Position numbers and translations under genes: made by a program. A DNA stretch of 64,000 nucleotides from assembly GCF_000826655.1 (NCBI RefSeq), contig NZ_JXJO01000018.1, positions 32,169 through 96,168 on the forward strand. Reading direction: 5' to 3'. Source of the DNA: Psychroserpens damuponensis (lineage in GTDB: Bacteria; Bacteroidota; Bacteroidia; Flavobacteriales; Flavobacteriaceae). Shown one piece after another: positions 37,070 to 45,606 of the stretch; positions within the stretch are counted from its first letter, which is position 1; every line of letters begins with the position of its first letter. Below the pieces are notes generated by a model. That model saw nothing but the letters and a program-made list of their open reading frames with translations. It was not told the origin of the DNA and made no database searches.

Positions 37070-37831
37070 TTAGATACCTAAAGCTTGACCACCTCCAATT
37101 TGAATAGTTTCTGCTGTAATGAAAGAAGCATCTTTACTTGCTAAGAAAGAAACAACTCCTGCTACATCTTCTGGCTGCCCTAATCTACCTAACATAATAT
37201 TGTTAGCCCATGAAGCAAAAACTTCTGGTTTGGTCGCTTTAATTTGTGCATGAAATGGCGTATCAATAGTACCAGGTGATACAGCATTCGCTCTAATTCC
37301 GTATTCTGCTAAATCTTTTGCTAATGCTCGCGTTATAGCATGAACACCTGCTTTTGATGTTCCATAAATTCCAGCTCCAGGTCCACCTGCTGTCCATCCT
37401 GCATTAGATGTGTAGTTAATGATTGAAGGGTGTTCACCTTTCTTTAAGAAAGGTATTGCCGCTCTTGAAGCAAAGAATACAGAGTCTAAATTTAAAGCCA
37501 TTACAAATCTATAAAAATCTGTAGTCATTTCTTCAAATCTAGATCTTCCACCTAAGCCTCCTGCATTATTTACAAGTACATCAATTCTACCATATTTTTC
37601 ACCTATAGTGGTGATATTTGAAGTCACTTGATCCTCTTTAGTAACGTCAAAACCGTAATATTCTGCATCAATTCCTTCCGCAGTAAGTTCTTTTAAACGT
37701 TCTGCTCCAGCTTCATCATCTATTCCATTTAATACCACGGTATAGCCATCTTGACCTAACCTTTTAGCTACTTCAAAACCTATACCTCCTGTTGCTCCAG
37801 TTACTACCGCTACTTTTCCTTTGTTACTCAT
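37070..37831 (-). CDS. SDR-family reductase, probable DEH reductase
   Basis: 253 residues, classical short-chain dehydrogenase. TGATGGIG (11-18) is the cofactor motif, NNAGG the structural Asn motif, IINYTSNAGW supplies the catalytic Ser, YGTSKAG the Tyr-x-x-x-Lys pair (about 157-161), and VSPGTIDTPF the later signature. In known alginate pathways an SDR of this type reduces 4-deoxy-L-erythro-5-hexoseulose uronate (DEH) to KDG using NAD(P)H; the operon with an ExuT-like carrier and the alginate GntR regulator supports that role. The related KduD activity on another keto-uronate is an alternative. Confidence 0.85.
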   Translation of the reverse strand: MSNKGKVAVVTGATGGIGFEVAKRLGQDGYTVVLNGIDDEAGAERLKELTAEGIDAEYYGFDVTKEDQVTSNITTIGEKYGRIDVLVNNAGGLGGRSRFEEMTTDFYRFVMALNLDSVFFASRAAIPFLKKGEHPSIINYTSNAGWTAGGPGAGIYGTSKAGVHAITRALAKDLAEYGIRANAVSPGTIDTPFHAQIKATKPEVFASWANNIMLGRLGQPEDVAGVVSFLASKDASFITAETIQIGGGQALGI

Positions 37832-37880
37832 TTGTACTTATTTTTAAAATGTATTTATTATTATTTTATTTAATATATTA

Positions 37881-39182
37881 TTAAGCCTTAGGTTTTAAAG
37901 GCTCGATTCTTGGGCATAATACCCAAACTGCAACTAATGCTGTTATTGATAGAGCACCTCCAATTAAAAATGCATATGTATAATTTCCCCCTTTTGTTAA
38001 TACTGGAATCAAAATAGTTAATCCAAAAGCGCCTAATTTTGCCGCTGTACCTGCAAATCCAGATAAGGTACCAACTACTTTACCACTAAACATATCACTA
38101 GGTAAGGTTTGCACATTTCCAATTGCTGTTTGAAAACCAAACAATAATACAGCCATAATTATAACAGCGTTTATTGCTGATCCTGGTGCTTTTAATAAAA
38201 AGAAACAAGGTATCATGATTAAACACCCTAATGTGATTACCATCTTACGCGTTTTATTAACATTCCATCCTGCAGATAATCGATTTTGAGCTAAAAGCCC
38301 ACCAAACCAAGCTCCTAACATGGCTCCAACATAAGGAACCCATGCTGAGAATGCTATTTCTTTTACGTCTAACCCGAAAACTTCATTAAGATATATTGGA
38401 ATCCAAACTATAAATAACCACCAAATTGGATCAATAGCTGCTGAAGCTATGATAACTCCCCAACTTTCTTTATGTTTAAGCAATTCTCCAGTGCTCGGAG
38501 TATAACCATCATCATAATCACCGTCCTCATCAAGATCTTGATTTTTTTGCCCAGAAAGAATATAATCTCTTTCCTCTTCAGATAACCATGGATGCTTGTC
38601 TGGCGTGGTTTTAACGATAAATAACCAAGGTAATAGCCATAAAAACCCTAATAAACCTACGCAAATAAATATAGCTTTCCATTCTAAATACGCAGATAAC
38701 AACCCTATTATTGGGTAAGCTACAATGCCACCAATAGCAGCACCAGAATTAAATATACCTTGAGCAAATGCTCGTTCTTTTGTTGGAAACCACTCTGCAT
38801 TAGCTTTCGCTGCTCCTGGCCAATTCCCAGCTTCGGCAATACCTAATATAGATCTGAAAATTGAAAAACTCACTACTCCTTTAGCAAAAATGTGAATTAT
38901 TGTAGCAAAAGACCAAACTGCTATAGACAAAGCAAAACCTAATCTCGTTCCTATCCAATCAAATATTTTACCAAAAATAGTTTGACCTGCAGCATAGGCT
39001 AAAACAAAGATTGCAGATATAGTTCCATAAATTAATTTAGTATCATCTGCACCCATTTCTGGAAACAAATCTTTGGCGATGTTTGGCCAAAGTGCTCCAA
39101 AAGCTTGTCTATCTATATAATTGATAACTGCAGCTAAAGCTACTAGTCCAACAACCCACCATCTTAATCCTTTAGTTTTCAT
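37881..39182 (-). CDS. MFS hexuronate/DEH transporter
   Basis: 433 residues with twelve predicted transmembrane helices. AVINYIDRQAFGALWP is the first-helix signature of the anion:cation symporter branch (ExuT, GudP). GIAEAGNWPGAAKANAEWFPTKERAFAQGIFNSGAAIGGIVAYP is the family core (quoted in part: residues NWPGAAK and FPTKERA). A charged cytoplasmic loop of about 25 residues, rich in Asp (DLDEDGDYDDGY), joins the two halves. It probably imports DEH or other uronates across the inner membrane. It starts 18 bases after the GntR gene and leads into the SDR gene. Confidence 0.88.
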   Translation of the reverse strand: MKTKGLRWWVVGLVALAAVINYIDRQAFGALWPNIAKDLFPEMGADDTKLIYGTISAIFVLAYAAGQTIFGKIFDWIGTRLGFALSIAVWSFATIIHIFAKGVVSFSIFRSILGIAEAGNWPGAAKANAEWFPTKERAFAQGIFNSGAAIGGIVAYPIIGLLSAYLEWKAIFICVGLLGFLWLLPWLFIVKTTPDKHPWLSEEERDYILSGQKNQDLDEDGDYDDGYTPSTGELLKHKESWGVIIASAAIDPIWWLFIVWIPIYLNEVFGLDVKEIAFSAWVPYVGAMLGAWFGGLLAQNRLSAGWNVNKTRKMVITLGCLIMIPCFFLLKAPGSAINAVIIMAVLLFGFQTAIGNVQTLPSDMFSGKVVGTLSGFAGTAAKLGAFGLTILIPVLTKGGNYTYAFLIGGALSITALVAVWVLCPRIEPLKPKA

Positions 39183-39200
39183 ACGTCTTTAATGTGTAAA

Positions 39201-39914
39201 TTAAAATGATTTTTTAATATTATAACAATATTGATATAACACATTAAAGTGCTCTTTCATTTTTTGTTTTGCCAATTTTGGATTTTGCAACTCAATAGCA
39301 TTAAATATAGCTCTATGCTCATCAATACCTAAATTAGCTAAGCTTTTATCGCATACATGATACTTTTCGAAATTTGTAATAATTTCAGGAGTGATTTTTA
39401 ACATAAAAGTATTCATAGAACTATTCCCACTAGCTTTAGCAATGGCAAGATGAAATAACAAATCTTCTTGCACAGCATCTTTTCCTTCCAATACTTTTGC
39501 TTCGTACGCGTTTAATGCAATCTTAATTTTTTCTAAATCTTCATCAGTTCTTCTGAGAGCTGCTAGTCGAACTGTTTTAAGTTCTAATAAAATTCTAGTT
39601 TCAACTAAAGATTTAAAATCTGGGCTTTCAAGTCTGATAATATCCTCAATCATACCATTTAAAGCGATAACACCTATATTTGCTACAAATGTCCCACTTT
39701 GAGGTATAGATTCCAGTAAGCCATAAAATTCTAATTTTTGTATGGCATCTCTAACATTACTTCTTGTTACTCCAAATTTTTCTGATAATGTTCTTTCAGA
39801 AGGTAATTTATCACCTGGTTCAAGATTTTTATCATTTATTAAATCTCGAATATTAGAAATGATAGCATTCTGCATATCTAAACTATCCAATTTTGCTAAT
39901 ATTTCTAATCTCAT
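39201..39914 (-). CDS. GntR-family regulator, FadR/UxuR subgroup
   Basis: 237 residues. The winged helix (about 12-80) reads LEPGDKLPSERTLSEKFGVTRSNVRDAIQKLEFYGLLES and SGTFVA. The C-terminal FCD domain has the metal-binding His set: LLFHLAIAKASGN, DEHRAIFNAI and MKEHFNVL. UxuR/ExuR-like members bind palindromes close to TTGGTATACCAA, and the tandem TTGGTWWACCA sites before susC and both PL6 genes match that consensus. So this is the likely master repressor of the alginate genes, released by a uronate or KDG-type ligand. It is first of the GntR/MFS/SDR operon. The ligand is inferred. Confidence 0.92.
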   Translation of the reverse strand: MRLEILAKLDSLDMQNAIISNIRDLINDKNLEPGDKLPSERTLSEKFGVTRSNVRDAIQKLEFYGLLESIPQSGTFVANIGVIALNGMIEDIIRLESPDFKSLVETRILLELKTVRLAALRRTDEDLEKIKIALNAYEAKVLEGKDAVQEDLLFHLAIAKASGNSSMNTFMLKITPEIITNFEKYHVCDKSLANLGIDEHRAIFNAIELQNPKLAKQKMKEHFNVLYQYCYNIKKSF

Positions 39915-40252
39915 ATTCTTTAAACTTTATAAAATAGTTACTGTTTTTTCGTGTTAAATTTATGTAATAAATACAAAAACAACGCGTTTAATTTTACAAA
40001 AAAACTTAAAGTACTTAAAGAATTCTACTCATCATTTATATAGATCAGTAGAACTCAATAAGTGACCAACTCTCAAATAATTAATTTTAATTTTTAAATC
40101 TCTATTTATTTATAGAACCTTATTTTAGAAACTCATGTTAATTTCTAACGTCTTATCAATGAAGGCTAAACTCTATAATCTCAACCGCCTTTGTAACTAG
40201 GTTAGATACTCAATTCTAATCGATAATTATAAAGACAATAACATTTTTTAGC
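39915..40252. other. 338-base intergenic region between the GntR operon and susD
   Basis: Contains the promoter of the GntR operon and the 3' tail of the susCD transcript. I see a doubled ACTTAAAG/ACTTAAAG direct repeat near 40008-40020 and a weak 7-bp stem (TTAGAAA/TTTCTAA near 40120-40145) but no U-run, no TTGGTWWACCA site and no convincing -7/-33 pair. Confidence 0.45.
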
Positions 40253-41572
40253 TTAGTATCCTGGGTTTTGGGTAATTATTCCAAAACTAGATGTAACTTC
40301 TGAAATTGGAATAGGCGCTAAATAATAATTAGTATCTGAAAAACCTAATACTGTTGTAGCAGTACCTGTTCTAACTAAATCAAACCATCTATGACCTTCA
40401 AAAGCTAATTCTAATCTTCTTTCATTAGCAATTGCTGTCCTTACTGCAGCTTGAGTTGTAGCAGTTGTATTTGGTAAACCCGCTCTATTTCTAATCTTGT
40501 TTAATTCTATTATAGCAGCAGGTGTGTTTGAATTTTCATTTAACGCTTCAGCATATAATAAAATTACATCTGCTAGTCTCATTTCAATAAAATCTTGTTC
40601 TGCACCTCCAGCTTGTTGGAATTTAGGTGATGCCGACGTCATTTCATCAATAGTAATAGCTCTTCTTAAATCTGTATCACCACCAGCTTCACTTGCGTCA
40701 AAAGCAGCAATTAGAGATGGATCTAAAGGGTCTAAAGATTTTGTATCTAATCCAAAAGACCATTCCCAAAACTCAGAAAACCCATATTCATCTGGCACAG
40801 AACCTGATATTTGAGTTGAAAATATAATTTCAGAATTCAAATCATTTTCTCCTCCAAAAATGTTTGCGAAATCACTTTGTAAACTTATGCCTGCACCAGG
40901 CGCTCCACTTACAACATCTGCAAGACTAGGCTCTGCAAGATTAAAATTACCCATGTGCACATAAACTTTACCTAATAAACCTTGAGCTGCAATTAAAGAT
41001 GCTCTTCCACTAGCTAATCCTGAATTATCTAGAACAGCTATTGCATCTTGCAAATCAGGAACAATAACATCATTATAGACCTCATTAGCAGGTTGCCTTA
41101 CTAAAATGGATGTATCTGTTGTGCTTGGTTCAGCAGATAAATTTACTGTAACATCTCCAAACATTTGAACTAATTTGAAATATGACAATGCTCTTAAAAA
41201 TTTTGCTTGAGCAACATCATTTTCATTTTCAGAATTTGTGATTACGTTATTAGAACTTAATATTGACTTGTATAAAGCTGAATATAAAGGGCGGAAAAAC
41301 TGTTCATTTAAGGTTCCGTCAAATAAATCGCTATTGTATCTATCAAATGCAGGATATGGTTCTTCATCCATCAAAGCGTTATCTGCTCTAAAATCGCCCA
41401 TTACTGCCATTGGTGTTACAGAGGCATGTTGATAAAAATATGCAGCGTTTAAAACTTCTGTAAAATTTGTTAATGATTCTGCACTTGCAATATTTGGTGG
41501 TGCTTGATCTAAATCTGATGAACATGCTGTTATTAACAGCAATGATCCTAATAATACATATATATTTTTCAT
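40253..41572 (-). CDS. susD: SusD/RagB-family surface glycan-binding lipoprotein
   Basis: 439 residues. The lipobox is LLLITACSSDLDQAP (Cys about 17). The N-terminal SusD-like domain and TPR-like helices (YFKLVQMFGDVTVNLSAE, SLIAAQGLLGKVYVHMG) are followed by a variable binding region and the C-terminal hallmark AIANERRLELAFEGHRWFDLVRTG. It caps the SusC barrel and binds alginate oligosaccharide at the cell surface. It is somewhat shorter than many SusD proteins, as alginate-type SusD proteins can be. It is 10 bases downstream of susC. Confidence 0.95.
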   Translation of the reverse strand: MKNIYVLLGSLLLITACSSDLDQAPPNIASAESLTNFTEVLNAAYFYQHASVTPMAVMGDFRADNALMDEEPYPAFDRYNSDLFDGTLNEQFFRPLYSALYKSILSSNNVITNSENENDVAQAKFLRALSYFKLVQMFGDVTVNLSAEPSTTDTSILVRQPANEVYNDVIVPDLQDAIAVLDNSGLASGRASLIAAQGLLGKVYVHMGNFNLAEPSLADVVSGAPGAGISLQSDFANIFGGENDLNSEIIFSTQISGSVPDEYGFSEFWEWSFGLDTKSLDPLDPSLIAAFDASEAGGDTDLRRAITIDEMTSASPKFQQAGGAEQDFIEMRLADVILLYAEALNENSNTPAAIIELNKIRNRAGLPNTTATTQAAVRTAIANERRLELAFEGHRWFDLVRTGTATTVLGFSDTNYYLAPIPISEVTSSFGIITQNPGY

Positions 41573-41582
41573 TTTTTTTTAT

Positions 41583-44500
41583 TTAAAAGTTAACATTTAA
41601 ACCGAAAGTAAAACTTCTTACTACAGGACTAGCTCCTACTTGAACACCAGATGTAGTTGGTCCTAAATAACCTCCATTAGTAGTTTCTATTCCTTCTGGG
41701 TTAAACGAAGTATAATCATTTGACCAGAAATATAGTAAGTTAGTAGCTGCAGCATAAAGTCTAAGAGAACTTATACCATATTTACTTGTCAAATCATTGT
41801 CAAGTGTATAACCAATAGTTAAATTTCTTAATGCTACATAAGACGCATCTTGTATCACAGCATCTGTTTGATCTCTTGCACGTGTATAATGGCGTCCGCT
41901 AACATCAGCGATACCATCTCCTCCATCTACTGGTAAACCAGTAACATTATCTAAAGCATCAAAACTGCTACGTAATCTTCCTCCAAATTGAGATTGCCAG
42001 TATAACGGATCTATGTTAAAAATTTCTGCACCATGTGAACCTTGAAATTGCATAGAAAAATCAAAAGCTTTATATGTCATTTGACTGTTAAAACCCCAAT
42101 AAAAATCTGGTGTATTTTGTCCAATTTTAACATAATCATCTCTATCAATTATACCATCATTATTTTGATCTACAACATAGACCTCTCCACTATTAGCACC
42201 AAGGGTTCTTGTTGGATCTGCAATATGTACAGACTCAACTTCTCCTGTAGTTTCTAATCCCCACATTTCACCAATTTCTCCTCCAACGTAGTTTCTAAAT
42301 TCTGGGCCTCTCCCACTCTGACCGTAAATTGTAGGTGGTAATTCGTCTAGACCATCTAAGTCTTTAATTTCAGTATTAACTGTAGATAAGTTACCACTTA
42401 CGTTCCATGAAAAGTTATCGTTATTAATAAGATTCGCACTTAGTTCAAACTCCAAACCATTACTCTCTACATCACCAGAATTAATTAGTACGCTTGTAGT
42501 ACCTAAAACTTCTGAAACACTTCTACTAAGTAGTATATCTTCAATGTTAGATGTATAGTAATCTACACTAAATCTAAAACGGTTATTTGAAAACCCTAAA
42601 TCGGTACCAAAGTTAGTCTCTGTATTAGTTTGCCAAGTTAAATCTGGATTTGCCACATTATCAGGGATTAAAAACCCATTACCTAATCCTGTTGAGGCAG
42701 GATTTAGAAGGCTCAATGCATCGTAAGATCCTAAAAATGCAGTAGTTCCTAAGGATCCAACACTAAATCTTAATTTCAATAATGATAAAAGTTCTGACTT
42801 ATAAAAGGCTTCATTATGTACATTCCAACCTAATGAAAGCGCAGGAAACACAGCATATTTTTCATTAGCACCAAAACGAGAGTCACCATCTCTTCTTACC
42901 GAAACAGATGCTAAATAACGATTATCGAAAGCATAATTTACTCTACCAAAAACACTCTGTCTGTTAATTTCCTCATCTCTTTCTGTTACAGTAATATCTT
43001 CAGGAGCTAATAGATTATAATTTACAATATCACCAAATGGGACATTAGTACCTCGTAAAGCCGTTCCATTAATATAGAAATTTTGAAACTCTACACCAAT
43101 TAAAGCAGAAATATCATGCTTTCCTATTTCCTTAGAATAATCTAAAGTAGTAACACTTAATACAGATGATCTTTTAACATCCGTTTGATCTAAGTCTGTT
43201 TGATCTGTACGCAATCTAGAATCTGCCTCAAGCCCTTGATAATAATAATCTTGAGTATCATTAATATCAGCACCTAAAACTGTTTTCAAATTTAAACCTT
43301 CTATGATACTGTATTGTAAATATGAATTTACATTAGCAAAATATGTACGTTGCGTTTGTTCTGCGTTGTCAAGCTTGGTTGCTGGACCTGCATCTCCTGA
43401 ACCTCCAATACCATTACCTGATCTTCCGTAATGCCAATCTTGTGCTGTATCTCCTGGTTGTAATGTATAAATACTACTATTAATACCTAAATCTACACCT
43501 AAATCACCACCTCTATAGCCATTGTCAAATGGATCTAGACCTAAACCTTGTGCTTGGGCATCTAGTTGTTGAACAAAAGCAATAGACTCTTCAGTGTGAT
43601 AAATAGGATGTACTCCGTAAGCTCTTAGTAAATCTCTTTGATCATGTGCTAAGATGGCTCTATCAGATTTAAAACCACTAAAACTCACACCTGTTTTGAA
43701 CTTCTCTCCTAATTTAGCATCAATGTTCATACGTGCATTTACTCTTTCAAATTCTTGAGTAATTGCTATACCTTCAGTATCCTGATAACCAACTGAAGCG
43801 AAATAATTTACATTATCACTTCCACCACTCATACTGAAATCGTGGCTTTTACTATTTCCTGTTTGAAATAACCATTCCTCTGGACTAATTGCTCCAGGTG
43901 AATTTCTATACGCATTTATTCTATAATTTAATAAAGCTGGATCTACTTCAGAAACATCAAAACTCCCGTTAGCAATGTTATTCTCTATGGTATTAGCCCA
44001 TTCAGCAGAATTCATAAGTAAATTATCTCTTTGATACTTGTTTGATGTGCTGTAATAGGTATTGTAACTAAACTTAGCTTTACCAGACTTTCCTTTTTTT
44101 GTTGTAACCAAAATAACACCATTTGCACCTCTAGAGCCATAAATAGCAGAAGAAGCAGCATCCTTTAGAACTTCTAAACTTTCTATATCATTTGGGTTTA
44201 CAGTTGCTAAATTTCCAGAAATTGGAAATCCATCAACAACAATTAATGGGCTAGAATCACCAGAAATAGATGACGCTGCTCTTACTTGAATCTTTAAATC
44301 TGCACCTGGTTCTCCACTCGCATTTTGAATTAATACACCAGATAATTTACCTGCTAACGCTTCATCAACACGTGTAGCTTGCACTGCCGCAACATCCTCT
44401 CCTTTTACTTGCGCTACTGATCCTGTAAGATGTGACTTTTTACGAGTACCATACCCTACAATTACTACCTCATCTAATTGAGCAGAATCTTCTACCATAG

Positions 44501-44783
44501 AAACAGTTAACGTTGTTTGATCTCCAATAGTTACTGTTTTGGTTACAAAACCTAAATAAGAGAACTGAAGCACATCTCCTGAAGTTACTTTGATTTGAAA
44601 ATTTCCATCAAAATCTGTTGAAGCTCCTCTTGTCGTATTTAAAACAAGAACATTAACACCCGGAATAGGTTGTTGATCTACTTCAGAAACAACGGTCCCT
44701 TTGAGCAACAAGCTCTCTTGAGCAAACATTGTTACGCTAATTAGCAATGCAACTAATAGCGGTAGTTTGTTTTTTAAATTCAT
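41583..44783 (-). CDS. susC: SusC/RagA TonB-linked outer membrane transporter
   Basis: 1066 residues: signal peptide (1-21, MFAQ), carboxypeptidase-like domain (about 25-105, LKGTVVSEVDQQPIPGVNVLV), TonB-box region (EVVIVGYGTRKKSHLTGSV), plug domain (DEALAGKLSGVLIQNASGEPG and SLEVLKDAASSAIYGSRGANGVI) and a 22-strand barrel ending in FTFGLNVNF. It forms the energised import channel with SusD for alginate oligosaccharides. The promoter at 45009-45038 overlaps three tandem operators; the leader is about 220 bases and contains the antisense RNA candidate. Confidence 0.96.
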   Translation of the reverse strand: MNLKNKLPLLVALLISVTMFAQESLLLKGTVVSEVDQQPIPGVNVLVLNTTRGASTDFDGNFQIKVTSGDVLQFSYLGFVTKTVTIGDQTTLTVSMVEDSAQLDEVVIVGYGTRKKSHLTGSVAQVKGEDVAAVQATRVDEALAGKLSGVLIQNASGEPGADLKIQVRAASSISGDSSPLIVVDGFPISGNLATVNPNDIESLEVLKDAASSAIYGSRGANGVILVTTKKGKSGKAKFSYNTYYSTSNKYQRDNLLMNSAEWANTIENNIANGSFDVSEVDPALLNYRINAYRNSPGAISPEEWLFQTGNSKSHDFSMSGGSDNVNYFASVGYQDTEGIAITQEFERVNARMNIDAKLGEKFKTGVSFSGFKSDRAILAHDQRDLLRAYGVHPIYHTEESIAFVQQLDAQAQGLGLDPFDNGYRGGDLGVDLGINSSIYTLQPGDTAQDWHYGRSGNGIGGSGDAGPATKLDNAEQTQRTYFANVNSYLQYSIIEGLNLKTVLGADINDTQDYYYQGLEADSRLRTDQTDLDQTDVKRSSVLSVTTLDYSKEIGKHDISALIGVEFQNFYINGTALRGTNVPFGDIVNYNLLAPEDITVTERDEEINRQSVFGRVNYAFDNRYLASVSVRRDGDSRFGANEKYAVFPALSLGWNVHNEAFYKSELLSLLKLRFSVGSLGTTAFLGSYDALSLLNPASTGLGNGFLIPDNVANPDLTWQTNTETNFGTDLGFSNNRFRFSVDYYTSNIEDILLSRSVSEVLGTTSVLINSGDVESNGLEFELSANLINNDNFSWNVSGNLSTVNTEIKDLDGLDELPPTIYGQSGRGPEFRNYVGGEIGEMWGLETTGEVESVHIADPTRTLGANSGEVYVVDQNNDGIIDRDDYVKIGQNTPDFYWGFNSQMTYKAFDFSMQFQGSHGAEIFNIDPLYWQSQFGGRLRSSFDALDNVTGLPVDGGDGIADVSGRHYTRARDQTDAVIQDASYVALRNLTIGYTLDNDLTSKYGISSLRLYAAATNLLYFWSNDYTSFNPEGIETTNGGYLGPTTSGVQVGASPVVRSFTFGLNVNF

Positions 44784-44861
44784 AATTAATTGTTTTGAAT
44801 TGAATTAGTTAATAAAAATAATCACCTATCAAATCTAACAGCGCAAATAAATAACTTTACG

Positions 44862-44961
44862 TACCTTTGCAACTGTACTTACTTATTAAGTAATTATTAT
44901 TTTTTACTTCGATCTATAGAAGTATTTTTTTAAAAGGATAGGCCCACCCTGTCCTTTTTTT
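44862..44961 (+). ncRNA. Candidate antisense small RNA in the susC leader
   Basis: On the plus strand, opposite the susC leader, TACCTTTG (44862-44869) fits the -7 element exactly, although no good -33 is seen. Two terminator-like hairpins follow: TACTTC/GAAGTA (44905-44924) with seven T, and AAAAGGATAGG paired to CCTGTCC plus seven T (44932-44961), with U-runs in the plus direction. No plus-strand gene exists that would need them. A transcript of about 55-85 nt would be complementary to the susC leader. Bacteroides polysaccharide loci have such antisense RNAs (DonS type) at susC leaders. Confidence 0.4.
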
Positions 44962-44972
44962 GTTTAAATTAA

Positions 44973-45013
44973 TTTGGTAAACCAAATTGGTTTACCAGAT
45001 TGGTTTACCAAAT
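44973..45013. promoter_or_regulatory. Three tandem 13-bp operators before susC
   Basis: TTGGTWWACCA palindromes begin at 44974, 44987 and 45000, an exact 13-bp period: TTGGTAAACCAAA, TTGGTTTACCAGA, TTGGTTTACCAAA. The last one touches the -7 element, so a bound repressor would cover the transcription start. The same units precede both PL6 genes. Consensus matches UxuR-like GntR sites. Confidence 0.85.
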
Positions 45014-45038
45014 ATATATAAAATTTTGTTAATTACAA
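45009..45038 (-). promoter_or_regulatory. susC promoter
   Basis: On the minus strand the -7 element TATATTTG (complement of 45009-45016) and a -33 TTG (complement of 45036-45038) are 19 bases apart, matching the Bacteroidota consensus TTG-N19-TAnnTTTG. It lies about 225 bases before the susC start codon. Confidence 0.75.
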
Positions 45039-45167
45039 CGTTTTCGCAAAATTTATCTGTTAAAATAGATAATGTTTAAGTTAAAATAGCAAACATTACT
45101 TTTTTGGTAGGAATTTTATTACTATAAAATAAGTCACTCCTCATTATTCGAAAAAGATATAGACTTA

Positions 45168-45542
45168 CTATTCCTTATCGCTAAAATAGGAAGGTCCAAC
45201 TCCTGTTAAAAAATCTTCTCTTACTGGACTAAATGTATCAATTAACTGTCCTTCTTCTAAGCAAACTGCACTGTGTAATAAATTTGGCTCGATATAAACG
45301 CCATCACCAGCTTCTACTATTTGTTTTATACCATCAATTTCAAATTCAAATTTACCAGACACACAGTACGTAGCTTGCGTATGAAAATGTTGATGCGGTG
45401 CACCTAAAGCTCCTTTTTCAAATTTTACGCTTACCATCATGATTTGATTGTCATAACCTAAAAATTTTCTAGAAACTCCTCCTCCAAGAACTTCCCATTC
45501 CATATCTTTTGCTACAATGTACTTTTCGCTAAATCTTTTCAT
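45168..45542 (-). CDS. kdgF: KdgF-like cupin, unsaturated uronate ring opening
   Basis: 124 residues, a single cupin barrel. GAPHQHFHTQATYCVSGKFEFEIDG carries the two-His metal motif and Glu/Gln region (quoted key residues: H-Q-H-F-H), and GDGVYIEPNLLHSAVCLEEG gives the third His. KdgF-type proteins convert 4,5-unsaturated monouronates from lyases into linear ketouronate (DEH). It is the last gene of the PL6/PL17/kdgF unit. No signal peptide, so it acts in the cytoplasm or after uptake. Confidence 0.88.
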   Translation of the reverse strand: MKRFSEKYIVAKDMEWEVLGGGVSRKFLGYDNQIMMVSVKFEKGALGAPHQHFHTQATYCVSGKFEFEIDGIKQIVEAGDGVYIEPNLLHSAVCLEEGQLIDTFSPVREDFLTGVGPSYFSDKE

Positions 45543-45606
45543 TTTTATTTACTTTATTTTTAATTATTATTTGAGATTCTTTGTTATGCTTAGAATGGCG
45601 TTTATG

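Noticed and set aside
44830..44837. Minus-strand TAGATTTG as the susC promoter
   Set aside because: Fits the -7 but has no -33; the promoter at 45009-45038 has both elements and the operators.
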